The notes: a model not told the origin generated them from the letters alone. DNA of 64,000 bases from Roseburia hominis (GCA_040702975.1 CP159990.1:1178001-1242000); one strand, 5' to 3'. Counted from the stretch's first letter, positions 1 to 9,549 are shown. Made by a program: numbers and translations.

Positions 1-491
1 TGCGCAACGATTCCCGGGGTATCGTTCTGCTTGATGATAAGGGTACTGTATTCTCCGGTAAATTCCACGTCGATATTACCGATCCGCACGATCTTGATCT
101 TGCCGCCCCCGATCGATTCTCCCCGCACCGTCAACTCATAGCCGTTCACGCCCGTCATGGCGATGTCCGCGGTATTTGGGTGATCCGTAATCGTTTTTTC
201 GTCGATCACAAACTCGTATTCCACGCCAAATTCTTTTGCCAGTTCAAATGCGTCCCGAATGCGCGCGTCGTCCGTACCAAATCCAAGAATACCGCCCAAA
301 AGAGCCCGGTCCGTACCATGGCCGTGATACGTTTTTGCAAAGGAGCCATAGAGGGTGAATACGACCTTGCAGATCGGCTCCTTACAAAGCCTGCGCGCCA
401 TCAGCGCCATGGAGCAGGCTCCGGCCGTGTGGGAACTTGACGGCCCGATCATATTCGGTCCGATGACATCAAAAATACTTAAAAAGTTCAT
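1..491 (-). CDS. sdaAB: L-serine dehydratase, iron-sulfur type, beta subunit (partial)
   Basis: The gene runs off the left edge; about 163 N-terminal residues are present and no stop is seen. The protein begins MNFLSIFDVIGPNMIGPSSS, and the IGP-x-IGPSSSHTAG signature near residues 10-24 is typical of the beta subunit of the two-subunit Fe-S L-serine dehydratase. The HGHGTD motif near residues 50-55 also fits. The family deaminates L-serine to pyruvate and ammonia; the [4Fe-4S] cluster lies in the alpha subunit, which is not in this window. The ATG at 491 is preceded on the minus strand by a GGAGG-like site. The family assignment is firm; whether the rest of the gene and the alpha subunit are intact cannot be judged. 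Confidence 0.93.
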   Translation of the reverse strand, partial: MNFLSIFDVIGPNMIGPSSSHTAGACSMALMARRLCKEPICKVVFTLYGSFAKTYHGHGTDRALLGGILGFGTDDARIRDAFELAKEFGVEYEFVIDEKTITDHPNTADIAMTGVNGYELTVRGESIGGGKIKIVRIGNIDVEFTGEYSTLIIKQNDTPGIVA

Positions 492-610
492 ATTTTCTTC
501 CTCCCATTTTTCATACTATAAATATAACATATAAAATACAGGAAAAAAAGGTAGGATAATAAAGTATTTACTATATTTTGCAATCAATTTTATAGTTCAT
601 CGGGATTATT

Positions 611-704
611 TATACCTTGTGAAACGGCCGAATGGCCATACGGGATGCCCTTGGGTATACCTTGTGAAACGGCCGAATGGCCATACGGGATGCCCTTGGG
701 TATA
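611..704. repeat. Two perfect 45-bp tandem repeat units
   Basis: Units at 611-655 and 656-700 are identical, followed by a further TATA at 701-704. Each unit contains a GGCC-GAAT-GGCC mini-hairpin and is bounded by TATACC and GGTATA, which are inverted complements, so each unit could fold as a hairpin with a large internal loop. The repeat lies between the divergent-tail region of sdaAB and the stop of the CmpB-like gene. I see no coding potential. Only two units are present, so it is a tandem duplication and not a CRISPR. Confidence 0.85.
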
Positions 705-786
705 AATTATGGACATCAATATTATTCGGATTCTATATGTTTAAAATAAATCTGTTTTATTTCAGGAGAATCCCCTGATTCTTTGA

Positions 787-1416
787 TTAAAATGTAATTC
801 CCGCGCCCATATTCGGATACACTGCCGAATAGAGCATATCCATAAGAAATATACTTGCCAAAAGCACGCCAAGTCCGTGCCTTGTCCACGTCGGCATCTC
901 CCCTATTTTCCTGTCAAGCCAGGGTGCAGCCACATAGACGATAAAACAACCGCCCACGCCAAAAATCAGAAGCCCCGCCAGGCAGACCCGCCCCTGAATC
1001 TGGAACATCATATCACTATAATCCCACCAGCTCGCATGAAAAACGGTTTCCAGAAAAACAGCCGTACCATATTCCACCGTTCCACAGAGCAGCATAATCG
1101 CACCAAACAACTTGCCGGGCTGCAACTTTAAACGGTTCAGAACCAAAAGAATCAATACCCCGCCGCTCCCATAAATCGGAAGCCACGGCCCAAACATAGT
1201 TCCGCGGTTCACAAATGAATGATCCATTACCACATGCAGAAGCACCTCCCAGCTCCAGCCCACAAACGAAAATACAAAAAACTGAAGCAAAAGAGAACAC
1301 CCCGAATATCCACACCTCAGCACGCCGTCTTCCCGCACCTCGTCACTTTCGTCCACATATCTATTCCAAACATTAATATTCGTCCCATTCTGAATACCCA
1401 AAGCCAAAAATCTCAT
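787..1416 (-). CDS. CmpB-type putative ABC transporter permease family membrane protein
   Basis: A 209-residue protein with several hydrophobic segments (about residues 43-60, 80-98, 103-122, 140-165 and 180-200). The segment around FVNRGTMFGPWLPIYGSGG is characteristic of the CmpB family (Pfam ABC_trans_CmpB, formerly DUF1113), integral membrane proteins of unproven function that are common in Clostridia. The ATG at 1416 is preceded by GAGGAGG on the minus strand. An unusual N-terminal extension of about 38 mostly polar residues precedes the first hydrophobic segment; family members usually start closer to it. No ABC ATPase is adjacent, so the transporter name should not be taken literally. 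Confidence 0.75.
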   Translation of the reverse strand: MRFLALGIQNGTNINVWNRYVDESDEVREDGVLRCGYSGCSLLLQFFVFSFVGWSWEVLLHVVMDHSFVNRGTMFGPWLPIYGSGGVLILLVLNRLKLQPGKLFGAIMLLCGTVEYGTAVFLETVFHASWWDYSDMMFQIQGRVCLAGLLIFGVGGCFIVYVAAPWLDRKIGEMPTWTRHGLGVLLASIFLMDMLYSAVYPNMGAGITF

Positions 1417-1654
1417 AAGTCCAACCTCCTCGCACAGTATTCCAAACTACAAAGCCAAGACTCCTGATCATAACACCTAACCAAACGCAGCACCAAAAGC
1501 CCTTCGCTTTAACTACCCTCATTCTACCCATCAAAACCTAAGAACCCCACCAATACTCCATGAAGATTTTCTAAAGATTCCGGTCAGAATTCTTAAGATT
1601 TTTAAGAAACTAACTCCATATCCAGCAGAAAACTAAAAATTCAACCAATACTCA

Positions 1655-1868
1655 GCAGAAGAGAGGGAGGGGGCGGAGGGGTGGCTGGCAGGGAGGCTCA
1701 GACGCTCCGGGCTCTGCGACTAGTGCACGTATATGTAAGTGTCCGGGGTAGTCGGTCATTGGACCTCCTGCCCCGGGCACTAACATATACGGCACGGATT
1801 CTCCGAGCCCTCCGCTTAACCTTCGCCTTCCCTGCCAGCCACCCCTCCGCCCCCTCCCTCTCTTCTGC
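1655..1868. repeat. 214-bp palindromic element with perfect 40-bp terminal inverted repeats
   Basis: Positions 1655-1694 and 1829-1868 are perfect reverse complements over 40 bp. Inside them a second stem pairs about 1713-1738 with 1772-1796, with only a few mismatches around the central loop. The left arm is G-rich with four runs of at least three Gs (GGG, GGGGG, GGGG, GGG), so G-quadruplex formation is also possible. Open frames across it on both strands are a by-product of the symmetry and have low-complexity Arg/Ser-rich translations. It fills most of the 537-bp gap between the CmpB-like gene and secG. It may be a MITE-like or REP-like element; no transposase is present. Confidence 0.85.
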
Positions 1869-1895
1869 GTCCCCCCTTTTTTTCAAAAAAATCTC

Positions 1896-1924
1896 TTGCT
1901 AATCCCCCAAACATATGCTAAAAT
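1896..1924 (+). promoter_or_regulatory. Sigma-A type promoter of secG
   Basis: TTGCTA at 1896-1901 and TAAAAT at 1919-1924 are separated by 17 bp and lie 30 bp before the secG start. The pair sits immediately downstream of the large palindrome, so initiation occurs outside that element. Confidence 0.6.
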
Positions 1925-1953
1925 AATCATGTTATTCATCAGGAGGTGTAAAA

Positions 1954-2196
1954 ATGGAGATCTTAAAAACAGTATTATTAATTTTATTTGCAATAGATTG
2001 TATCGCATTGACAATAATCGTATTACTTCAGGAAGGTAAGTCCGCAGGTCTTGGAACCATCGCTGGCGGAGCCGACAGCTATTGGGGACAGAATAAAGGA
2101 CGCTCAATGGAAGGTGCGCTTGTAAAGTCCACCAAGTTTCTGGCCGTACTTTTCATCGTATTAGCAGCAGCATTGAATCTGAAAGTATTTGCATAA
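1954..2196 (+). CDS. secG: Preprotein translocase subunit SecG
   Basis: An 80-residue protein with two membrane segments (about residues 3-23 and 60-78) joined by a loop containing LLQEGKSAGLGTIAGGA, the usual SecG linker motif. SecG is the small accessory subunit of the SecYEG channel in the cytoplasmic membrane. The ATG follows a good AGGAGG site at spacing 7-8. It is followed by a strong intrinsic terminator, but rnr and smpB come next, the secG-rnr-smpB order common in Firmicutes. Confidence 0.95.
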   Translation: MEILKTVLLILFAIDCIALTIIVLLQEGKSAGLGTIAGGADSYWGQNKGRSMEGALVKSTKFLAVLFIVLAAALNLKVFA

Positions 2197-2218
2197 CGCA
2201 TGATTGTATGAAAATGAG

Positions 2219-2253
2219 GAACACTCTATATTATATATAGGGTGTTCTTTTTT
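2219..2253 (+). terminator. Intrinsic terminator after secG
   Basis: A 12-bp stem (2219-2230 pairing with 2236-2247, five-base loop) is followed by TTTTTT at 2248-2253. It separates secG from rnr transcriptionally, at least in part. Confidence 0.9.
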
Positions 2254-2362
2254 GCCTTACGCAGTATGTCTGAACGGAGGCTCAGTGAATTTTCATCTTC
2301 ATTATTAAGCGCACAACTCATTGCTTCCAAAGTATACGGAAGCAGTTAACGGGAGATTAAAT

Positions 2363-4486
2363 ATGGACGAACTATTTGAAAAACGTAAAAAAATCATATA
2401 TGAATTTATCTGTGATTCCTGCTATGTTCCCATGAAGTTCAAAGAACTCGCGATCGTTCTGCAGGTTCCGAGAGAGGAAAAGAACGAACTTCGTAAGATC
2501 ATGGACGATTTGGAGCGCGAAGGAAAGGTCCACGTCACTCAGAAAGGAAAGTATGTCAAAGGAGAAGCCAGGCAGCTTCGGGGCATTTTCCAGGCCAATG
2601 CAAGAGGCTTTGGGTTCGTTACCGTAGAGGGAGAAGCGGAGGATATCTTCATCTCAGAGGAGGACTTAGGCGGAGCCATGCAGGGCGATGAGGTGGAAGT
2701 GATCCTCACCGGCTCCCCATCAGGAAGACGACGGGAAGGGAAGATCGCAAGGATACTTACCCGCGGCACCAGGCAGTTGGTGGGATATTATCAGAGCCGG
2801 AAGAATTACGGGTTTGTCGTACCTGATAACGCCCGGTTTCTTCAGGATATCTTCGTCCCGGCGGAGCAGTCAAAGGGTGCGGTCACGGGGCATAAGGTCG
2901 TAGTGGAGCTGACCTCTTACGGGAATGAAAATAAGAAACCGGAAGGAAAGATTGTGGAGATTCTGGGTCATGTAAATGATCCGGGAGTCGACATTTTGTC
3001 GATTGTAAAAGGCTACGACCTTCCGACCGAATTCCCGGAGAAGGTGCTAAATCAGGCTGAGAGAGTGGCAAAGCCGGTAAGCATGGCGGACATGGCCGGC
3101 AGAAAGGATATCCGCGCCTGGCAGACGGTCACCATTGACGGGGAGGACGCCAAAGATCTGGACGATGCGATTACGTTGACCAGAGAACAGGACGATTATA
3201 TCCTCGGTGTGCACATTGCGGACGTGACCAATTATGTGCAGGAGAACAGTGCGCTTGACCGGGAGGCCCTAAAGCGCGGGACCAGCGTTTACCTTGCGGA
3301 CCGCGTGATTCCCATGCTTCCCCATATTCTGTCTAACGGAATGTGTTCGCTGAATGCAGGGGAAGACAGGCTGGCTCTCAGCTGTATCATGCGCATTGAT
3401 GCAAATGGAAATGTAAAAGATCATCAGATTGCCGAGACGGTGGTCCGGGTGGACGAGCGCATGAGCTATACCAGCGTCAAAAGGATTCTCGCCGAGCATG
3501 ATCCCGAGGAGATGCGGCGTTATGAAAAGCTGGTGCCGATGTTTGAACTCATGGAAGAATTATCGGCCATTCTGCGGGCAAAACGGCATAAAAGAGGAGC
3601 AATCGATTTTGATTTCCCGGAGGCGAAGCTGGTATTGGACGAAGAAGGAGGTCCGCTGGAGATTAAAGCCTACGATAGAAATGTGGCGACCCGTATTATT
3701 GAGGATTTTATGCTTCTGGCAAATGAAACGGTGGCAGAAGAATATTTCTGGCAGGAGATTCCGTTTGTATACCGGGTTCATGAAGCCCCCGACGAAGAGA
3801 AGATGAAGAAACTCGTCACATTTATACAGAATTTTGGCTACACGATTCATGTGCCGAAAGGGCAGGAGATTCGCCCGAAGGAAGTGCAGAAGCTTCTGGA
3901 CAAGATAGAGGGAAGCCAGGAGGAGGCCATGATTTCCAGGCTGACCTTACGTTCTATGAAGCAGGCGAAATATACGCCGGATAACGACGGACATTTTGGG
4001 CTTGCAACCCGTTACTATACACATTTTACCTCGCCGATCAGGCGGTATCCCGATCTGCAGATTCACCGGATCATCAAGGATAATCTGCGGGGGCGTCTTG
4101 GTGAAAAGCGGCGGGAGCATTACGCCCGAATCCTGCCTGAAGTCACCAAACAGGCAAGCAGTCTTGAACGCAGGGCGGACGAGGCCGAACGCGAGACGGT
4201 CAAACTGAAAAAAGTGCAGTATATGAGGCAGTTTTACGGGGAAGAGTTCGAGGGAGTCATCTCGGGAATTACCAAGTGGGGAATCTATGTGGAGCTTTCC
4301 AATACGGTGGAAGGTCTGGTGCATGTGGCAAATATGATGGACGATCACTATGATTACGATGAGGTCCGGTATCAGATGATTGGCGCCCACACTCACAGAA
4401 CGTATAAGCTGGGGCAGAAGGTCAGGGTGCGGGTGATTGGCTGCGATACATTAAGCCGCACGATAGATTTTGAATTGATATCATAG
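2363..4486 (+). CDS. rnr: Ribonuclease R
   Basis: A 3'-5' exoribonuclease of the RNB family that degrades structured RNA and works with tmRNA/SmpB in RNA quality control. From this start the protein is 707 residues: N-terminal winged helix and cold-shock/OB domains (about 1-210), the RNB catalytic domain with the acidic cluster [13 protein letters not shown] (about 245-257), and a C-terminal S1 domain (about 615-700, [18 protein letters not shown]). Fourteen further in-frame codons exist upstream, but ATG 2363 has GGGAG at suitable spacing and yields the usual N-terminus [10 protein letters not shown]. smpB follows 17 bp downstream, the typical operon. Confidence 0.95.
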   Translation: MDELFEKRKKIIYEFICDSCYVPMKFKELAIVLQVPREEKNELRKIMDDLEREGKVHVTQKGKYVKGEARQLRGIFQANARGFGFVTVEGEAEDIFISEEDLGGAMQGDEVEVILTGSPSGRRREGKIARILTRGTRQLVGYYQSRKNYGFVVPDNARFLQDIFVPAEQSKGAVTGHKVVVELTSYGNENKKPEGKIVEILGHVNDPGVDILSIVKGYDLPTEFPEKVLNQAERVAKPVSMADMAGRKDIRAWQTVTIDGEDAKDLDDAITLTREQDDYILGVHIADVTNYVQENSALDREALKRGTSVYLADRVIPMLPHILSNGMCSLNAGEDRLALSCIMRIDANGNVKDHQIAETVVRVDERMSYTSVKRILAEHDPEEMRRYEKLVPMFELMEELSAILRAKRHKRGAIDFDFPEAKLVLDEEGGPLEIKAYDRNVATRIIEDFMLLANETVAEEYFWQEIPFVYRVHEAPDEEKMKKLVTFIQNFGYTIHVPKGQEIRPKEVQKLLDKIEGSQEEAMISRLTLRSMKQAKYTPDNDGHFGLATRYYTHFTSPIRRYPDLQIHRIIKDNLRGRLGEKRREHYARILPEVTKQASSLERRADEAERETVKLKKVQYMRQFYGEEFEGVISGITKWGIYVELSNTVEGLVHVANMMDDHYDYDEVRYQMIGAHTHRTYKLGQKVRVRVIGCDTLSRTIDFELIS

Positions 4487-4503
4487 AAAATGGAGGCATT
4501 GAT

Positions 4504-4971
4504 ATGGCAAAGACGCAGGGCAAATTAATTGCGAACAACAAAAAAGCATACCATGATTTCTTTATACTAGACACATACGAAGCAGGCATTTCGCTGGCAG
4601 GCACAGAGGTAAAGTCTTTGCGTATGGGAAAATGCAGTATTAAAGAGTCTTTTATTCGTATCGAAAATGGAGAAGTGTATATCTATGGTATGCACATCAG
4701 CCCATATGAAAAGGGGAATATTTTTAATAAAGATCCGCTCAGGGTGCGTAAGCTCCTGCTTCATAAAGCTGAGATCAACAAACTTCTCGGTAAGACCAAG
4801 GAAAAAGGAATGGCGGTCGTGCCGCTTAAGGTGTATTTCAGCGGAAGCCTGGTCAAGGTAGAGATTGGGCTTGCAAAAGGGAAGAAGCTCTATGACAAAC
4901 GTGATGACATCGCGAAGAAAGATCAGAAACGCGAGGCTGAGCGTGAGTTTAAGGTGCGGAATTTTGGATAA
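4504..4971 (+). CDS. smpB: SsrA-binding protein SmpB
   Basis: A 155-residue RNA-binding protein that delivers tmRNA to stalled ribosomes. Family features seen are the N-terminal [15 protein letters not shown], the [18 protein letters not shown] segment, and the basic C-terminal tail [20 protein letters not shown], which folds in the ribosomal mRNA channel. The ATG has GGAGG upstream. Its partner tmRNA is encoded in this same window at 28616-28958 on the other strand. Confidence 0.97.
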   Translation: MAKTQGKLIANNKKAYHDFFILDTYEAGISLAGTEVKSLRMGKCSIKESFIRIENGEVYIYGMHISPYEKGNIFNKDPLRVRKLLLHKAEINKLLGKTKEKGMAVVPLKVYFSGSLVKVEIGLAKGKKLYDKRDDIAKKDQKREAEREFKVRNFG

Positions 4972-4989
4972 ACGAAGGAGGAAAGAACA

Positions 4990-6990
4990 ATGAAAAACTA
5001 TCACTATCCAGAGACAAAAAAGACCGAATATACGGAGGAATATTTCGGGCATAAGCTGGAAGATCCCTATCGGTGGCTGCGGGAAGCGAAGAGCCCGGAG
5101 GTGCTTTCCTGGGTGCAGAGTCAGAATGAATTTACAGATGCATGGTTCGACGCCAGGGAGCTGGAAGATAAGATTGCGGAGTTGAAAAGCCAGAAGACCA
5201 AACCTGTCTATATGATGATCAACCCGTGGAAGGACAGGCTGGCAGCGACGGTGGTCGAGGACGGAGATTACAAGATCGTCTCCATGGATCAGCAGATGCA
5301 GGATGAAAAACTTGTGTTAAAGCGGAATGATATTCCGTTATTTTTACCCTTTGAGTTAAAGGCCTGCCCGGCAAATCAGGACCTGATTCTTGTGTCCGGT
5401 ATTCGGGAAGGGGAAGCCAGAATGACTCTTATGGTGATCGACTGCGTATCCCGAAAAATCCTGAATCAGATCACAGACGTATTTTATGGTATCTGGTCCG
5501 GGCAGAAAGAAATCGTTTATTATGCAGCGACCGAGACCGATGTGGAGGCGCAGACTACCCTTACAAAAGTGTATGCCTATCACGCACCCTCCGATACGAC
5601 CAGATGTATATACGAGGGCGATAAGAGAACCATCATTGGCAATCCGGCGATCAGTTCGGATAATAAATATTGTGTGATCGATATGATGCAGGATTACTCG
5701 CACTCCCGTTTTCTTGTGTACGCAGAAGATGATGACACCATTTCCTTTGTCAATGAGAGCGATGCACTGCAAATGACGTACATAGATACGATCAAAGATG
5801 TCCACTATTTTATTTCCAGGGAAGATGCGCCAAATGGACGGGTGCTTGCCGTAGAGCAGGGGCAGGACATCAGCAGTGCGAAGGTAGTGTGCCCGGAGCA
5901 AAATAAAGTTATTGAAAATGGTTTTGTGTTTGAGGAGACACTGCACCTTTTGTATATGAAAGATGTTTGTTCGGAGCTGGTCCGCATCAACGAGGGTAAA
6001 GAAGAGGTGGTCGTGCTCCCGGATACGATGGGAACTTTGGAGTACATAGGTAAGGCAAAGGAACAGGTCTATCTTAAATTTGAGACATTTCTGGATAAGC
6101 CGGTTGTTTTAGGGCTGAACCATGAGGGGATAGATGTGATCTGGCGCACGTCGGAGGAGACGCATACTGATCTTGTTGTGGAGCAGAGAAGGGCAGCTTC
6201 CGTGGAAGACGGAAAGATGATTCCCTACTTTATCGTATATAAAAAAGGAATTCCATTAGACGGGAACAATCCGCTTTGGATGTACGCCTATGGAGGATAC
6301 AATTCGTCTGAGCGCCCGGCGTCAAAGGAACACGTGGCGAATCTGGATATTGCTGCATGGGCCCAAAGAGGAGGAGTGTTCGTGCTTGGCTCTATCCGTG
6401 GCGGCAGTGAATATGGCGTCGCATGGCATGAAGAAGGCATGATGGATAAGAAAAAGAACTGTTACTACGACTTTATCGGAATCGCAGAGCAGTTGATTCG
6501 GGACGGCTGGACAAAGCCGGAGAAATTTGTGATTTCAGGTCTGTCCAACGGCGGCCTTTTGATGTCTGCGCTTGTGACGATGCGGCCGGACCTGTTCGGG
6601 TGCGTCATCGATTCGGTTCCACATACGGATATGATTCATTTTGTGGAAGACGACCGGGGACCGATGTATATCACAGAATACGGCAATCCAAAGGAAAGTA
6701 AAGAAATGTTCGAGTATATGCTGAGCTATTCTCCGTATCACAATGTGAGGGAGGTTTCTTATCCCGCAATCTACATTCAGACGGGCGAGTGTGATAATAA
6801 TGTACCGCCGTATCATGGGAAGAAATTCGCTGCGAGGATGCAGGAGCTTAATCAGAGTGATAACCCGGTGCTGCTCCGTGTGCTGGCAAAAGGCGCGCAT
6901 GACAGAGGAGCGGGAGAGGTTTATTGGAAAACAATCTCCGAGATGCAGTTGTTTGCTGAAAAAGCGCTTAGTATAGATGGAGAGAAATAA
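4990..6990 (+). CDS. Prolyl oligopeptidase family serine peptidase (S9)
   Basis: A 666-residue cytosolic peptidase with no signal peptide. The N-terminal segment DPYRWLREAKSPEVLSWVQ is the family hallmark and is followed by a divergent beta-propeller (about 60-390) and an alpha/beta-hydrolase domain. The catalytic triad appears as Ser in GLSNGG (about residue 519), Asp in TGECDNNVPP and His in KGAHDRG. The length fits prolyl oligopeptidase (about 650-700). The family cleaves short proline-containing peptides after Pro; substrate preference here is inferred. It lies 18 bp after smpB and abuts the downstream response regulator gene, so the three may be co-transcribed. Confidence 0.9.
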   Translation: MKNYHYPETKKTEYTEEYFGHKLEDPYRWLREAKSPEVLSWVQSQNEFTDAWFDARELEDKIAELKSQKTKPVYMMINPWKDRLAATVVEDGDYKIVSMDQQMQDEKLVLKRNDIPLFLPFELKACPANQDLILVSGIREGEARMTLMVIDCVSRKILNQITDVFYGIWSGQKEIVYYAATETDVEAQTTLTKVYAYHAPSDTTRCIYEGDKRTIIGNPAISSDNKYCVIDMMQDYSHSRFLVYAEDDDTISFVNESDALQMTYIDTIKDVHYFISREDAPNGRVLAVEQGQDISSAKVVCPEQNKVIENGFVFEETLHLLYMKDVCSELVRINEGKEEVVVLPDTMGTLEYIGKAKEQVYLKFETFLDKPVVLGLNHEGIDVIWRTSEETHTDLVVEQRRAASVEDGKMIPYFIVYKKGIPLDGNNPLWMYAYGGYNSSERPASKEHVANLDIAAWAQRGGVFVLGSIRGGSEYGVAWHEEGMMDKKKNCYYDFIGIAEQLIRDGWTKPEKFVISGLSNGGLLMSALVTMRPDLFGCVIDSVPHTDMIHFVEDDRGPMYITEYGNPKESKEMFEYMLSYSPYHNVREVSYPAIYIQTGECDNNVPPYHGKKFAARMQELNQSDNPVLLRVLAKGAHDRGAGEVYWKTISEMQLFAEKALSIDGEK

Positions 6991-6991
6991 T

Positions 6992-7666
6992 TTGAAACAC
7001 ATTTTAATTGTCGATGATGATATGCATATTGGAAATATGCTGGAAGAGACGCTCGGGAAAGAAGGCTACTGCATTTCCCGAGCGTACTCCGGGACGGAGG
7101 CCATTCTGGTTCTCGATCGGATGCGGCCGGACCTTATTTTGCTGGATCTGATGCTGCCGGGGCTTGCGGGAGAAGAGGTGCTGGGACAGATTAGAGGGAT
7201 TCCTGTCATCATCATCAGCGCCAAAGCTGAAGTGGATCATAAAGTAGAATTGCTGCTGGGCGGTGCGGTAGATTATGTCACGAAGCCTTTTGACATGAAG
7301 GAACTGCTGGCCCGCATCGCCGTGCAGCTTCGCACCTCGCCGGCTTCCAGGCAGAGCCGGACACTGACCTTTGCAGATATCGCACTGGATATGGACAGGT
7401 ACCGGGTAACGCTTAAAGGTCGGGAAATCAGACTGACACGGACAGAATTTGCCATTTTAAAACTACTGATGCAAAATCCTTCACAGGTACTTACCAAATC
7501 CCAGCTATTGTATCAGATTAGTGCGGATACGCCGGACTGTACGGAGAGTTCCCTGAAAACGCACATCAGTCATTTGCGGGGAAAGCTACGTGAGGCAGGA
7601 GGGAAGGATTACATTGAGGCTGTGTGGGGAATCGGATTTAAGATGAGAGAAGAAGCGTCCTTGTGA
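6992..7666 (+). CDS. OmpR/PhoB-type response regulator
   Basis: A receiver domain (about 1-112) with DDD near the N-terminus, a phospho-acceptor Asp in LILLDLMLPG and Lys in YVTKPF, plus a C-terminal winged helix (about 125-220, RLTRTEFAILKLLM). I chose the TTG at 6992 because GGAG lies 8 bases upstream and it directly follows the peptidase stop. An in-frame ATG at 6977 overlaps the previous gene and has no ribosome site. Its probable partner kinase is at 9550-10458, with an ABC exporter between them. Three direct repeats before the exporter are a likely binding site. Confidence 0.9.
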   Translation: MKHILIVDDDMHIGNMLEETLGKEGYCISRAYSGTEAILVLDRMRPDLILLDLMLPGLAGEEVLGQIRGIPVIIISAKAEVDHKVELLLGGAVDYVTKPFDMKELLARIAVQLRTSPASRQSRTLTFADIALDMDRYRVTLKGREIRLTRTEFAILKLLMQNPSQVLTKSQLLYQISADTPDCTESSLKTHISHLRGKLREAGGKDYIEAVWGIGFKMREEASL

Positions 7667-7673
7667 TGAGAAA

Positions 7674-7704
7674 TCTCAACCATTTCTCAACGGTTTTCTT
7701 AACC
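7674..7704 (+). promoter_or_regulatory. Triple direct repeat, likely response regulator operator
   Basis: TCTCAACC (7674-7681), TCTCAACG (7685-7692) and TCTTAACC (7697-7704) recur at 11- and 12-bp spacing, about one helical turn, which is typical of OmpR-family operators. They lie immediately after the response regulator gene and 60 bp before the ABC ATPase gene. A TAGAAT -10-like box follows at 7736-7741 without an obvious -35, as expected for an activator-dependent promoter. Assignment to the neighbouring regulator is inference. Confidence 0.6.
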
Positions 7705-7763
7705 ATTTTGCTAGTAAAAATATTGTAGAATGTCAGCATCAAGAAAAAAGGAGGTTACATTCT

Positions 7764-8678
7764 ATGGAGTATGTTCTCAAAACGAACGCTTTGGGCAAGA
7801 CGTATGGACATTTTAAAGCGCTCGGCGGACTGTCTATGAATGTTCCCAAGGGATCAATCTATGGATTTGTTGGGAAGAATGGTGCTGGCAAGACAACTTT
7901 AATTCGCCTGATTTGCGGGCTTCAGGAGCCCACGTCAGGCGATTATATCTTGTACGGAAAGAAAAATACGGATAAGGATATCGCAAGATCCCGCCGCAGA
8001 ATGGGAGCAGTTGTGGAGACTCCGTCTGTCTATCTGGATATGACGGCGGCGGATAATCTGAAACAACAATACCGTATTCTGGGGCTTCCCTCTTTTGATG
8101 GTCTGGAGAATATTTTGAAACTGGTGGGACTGGAAGATACCGGAAAGAAGAAGGCGAAGCATTTTTCTCTTGGTATGCGTCAGAGGTTGGGAATCGCCAT
8201 AGCGCTGGTCGGAGACCCGGATTTTCTGGTGCTGGATGAGCCGGTGAACGGGCTGGACCCGCAGGGAATCATCGAGATGCGGGAACTGATCTTAAAACTT
8301 AATCGCGAGAGACAGATCACCGTTTTGATATCCAGTCACATTCTGGACGAATTATCCAGGCTTGCCACATATTACGGATTTATTGATAACGGGCATATCG
8401 TAAAAGAGATGAGTGCGTCTGAGCTGGAAAATGCCTGCCGCAAGTGCGTTCGTATGGAAGTGAGCGATACGAAGGTTCTGGCCCGCGTGTTGGACAGAAA
8501 CCATACAGAGTATCAGATTTATTCTGATACGGTGGCGGACGTATTTGCCAAAGTTAAGGTTTCCCAAATGGCGGCAGAACTGGCAAAAGACAATTGTGAG
8601 ATTCTCTCTATGCAGGAGCGGGACGAAAGTCTGGAGAGCTTCTATGTGAGTCTTGTGGGAGGTGGAAAGAATGAGTAA
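7764..8678 (+). CDS. ABC transporter ATP-binding protein (bacitracin/lantibiotic type)
   Basis: A 304-residue ATPase with Walker A GKNGAGKTT (about 37-45), signature SLGMRQRLG, Walker B FLVLDEPVNGLDP and a switch His in SSHI. The C-terminal extension of about 80 residues resembles BcrA-type subunits. It pairs with the permease that overlaps its end by 8 bp. The set response regulator / ATPase / permease / kinase is the usual architecture of peptide-antibiotic sensing and resistance modules; the actual substrate cannot be read from sequence. Confidence 0.9.
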   Translation: MEYVLKTNALGKTYGHFKALGGLSMNVPKGSIYGFVGKNGAGKTTLIRLICGLQEPTSGDYILYGKKNTDKDIARSRRRMGAVVETPSVYLDMTAADNLKQQYRILGLPSFDGLENILKLVGLEDTGKKKAKHFSLGMRQRLGIAIALVGDPDFLVLDEPVNGLDPQGIIEMRELILKLNRERQITVLISSHILDELSRLATYYGFIDNGHIVKEMSASELENACRKCVRMEVSDTKVLARVLDRNHTEYQIYSDTVADVFAKVKVSQMAAELAKDNCEILSMQERDESLESFYVSLVGGGKNE

Positions 8679-9519
8679 GCTGTTAAGAGCGGATTTCGCA
8701 AGACTTTGGAAGACAAAGGCATTCTGGGCCGGTATGGCATTTACCTTTGGGATGGGGGTTACCGCTACGATGACGAAGTATCGCGACATGATGACGATTA
8801 AGGATTATCACCCGCATATTGATAATGTACTTTTTTCGAATTGTATCTTTATGCCGATTGTCGCAGCGGTCTTTATTGGTCTGTTCGTTGGGACGGAGTA
8901 TAGTGACGGTACGATTCGCAACAAGATTATTGTCGGGAGAACCAGGCTTTCCATCTATTTCTCCAATTTCGTCGTATGTATGGCGGCACTGCTCATGATG
9001 CATCTTGCCAATATCGGGGTAATAGTAGTGATTGGGTTCCCGCTTGTGGGGAATCTGGAAATGCCGGTATCAACGCTTTTATTTCTGGGGCTTTTGAGCA
9101 TTATAACGCTGGCGGCTATTTGTGCGCTGTTCCTGCTTATGAGCATGTTGATCCACAGCAAGGCAAGCAACTGTGTCGCGGCCATTCTTATTTCGCTCCT
9201 CCTGCTCGTGAGTGCGATGATGATTTGGTCGAGCCTGGCTGAGCCGGAGTATACGGATGAATATACGGTCTCTTATACGGATGACGAGGGAGAAAACAGG
9301 GAAGAGCACGTTGAGAGCCGGAAGAATCCGCGTTATCTTACCGGGACGAAGAGAAAAGTCTATGAATTCTTGTGGGATTTTCTCCCGGGATGCCAGATGA
9401 GGCAGATATCGACTCAGAATCCGGAACATCCGGAGCGGTTACCGTGGTATTCGCTTTCTATTATCATTGTGACGACTGCCTGCGGAACAGTCTTTTTCCG
9501 CAGAAAGAATATAAAATAA
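8671..9519 (+). CDS. ABC transporter permease (ABC-2 type)
   Basis: A 282-residue membrane protein with about six hydrophobic segments and a charged extracytoplasmic stretch (about residues 190-225) before the last one. ATG 8671 was chosen because GGGAGG lies at correct spacing inside the end of the ATPase gene, giving MSKLLRADFARLWK, a typical start for permeases of BcrA-type exporters. It is translationally coupled to the ATPase by an 8-bp overlap. Confidence 0.85.
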   Translation: MSKLLRADFARLWKTKAFWAGMAFTFGMGVTATMTKYRDMMTIKDYHPHIDNVLFSNCIFMPIVAAVFIGLFVGTEYSDGTIRNKIIVGRTRLSIYFSNFVVCMAALLMMHLANIGVIVVIGFPLVGNLEMPVSTLLFLGLLSIITLAAICALFLLMSMLIHSKASNCVAAILISLLLLVSAMMIWSSLAEPEYTDEYTVSYTDDEGENREEHVESRKNPRYLTGTKRKVYEFLWDFLPGCQMRQISTQNPEHPERLPWYSLSIIIVTTACGTVFFRRKNIK

Positions 9520-9549
9520 ATCCGGTATTTTTACGAGGAGGAGTCAGTT

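Noticed and set aside
611..704. Possible CRISPR array
   Set aside because: Only two directly adjoining identical units with no variable spacers and no cas genes.
1681..1902. Overlapping open frames on both strands across 1681-1902
   Set aside because: They run through the palindrome, mirror each other in composition (Arg/Ser/Leu/Pro-rich) and have no ribosome site; they are a by-product of the inverted repeat.
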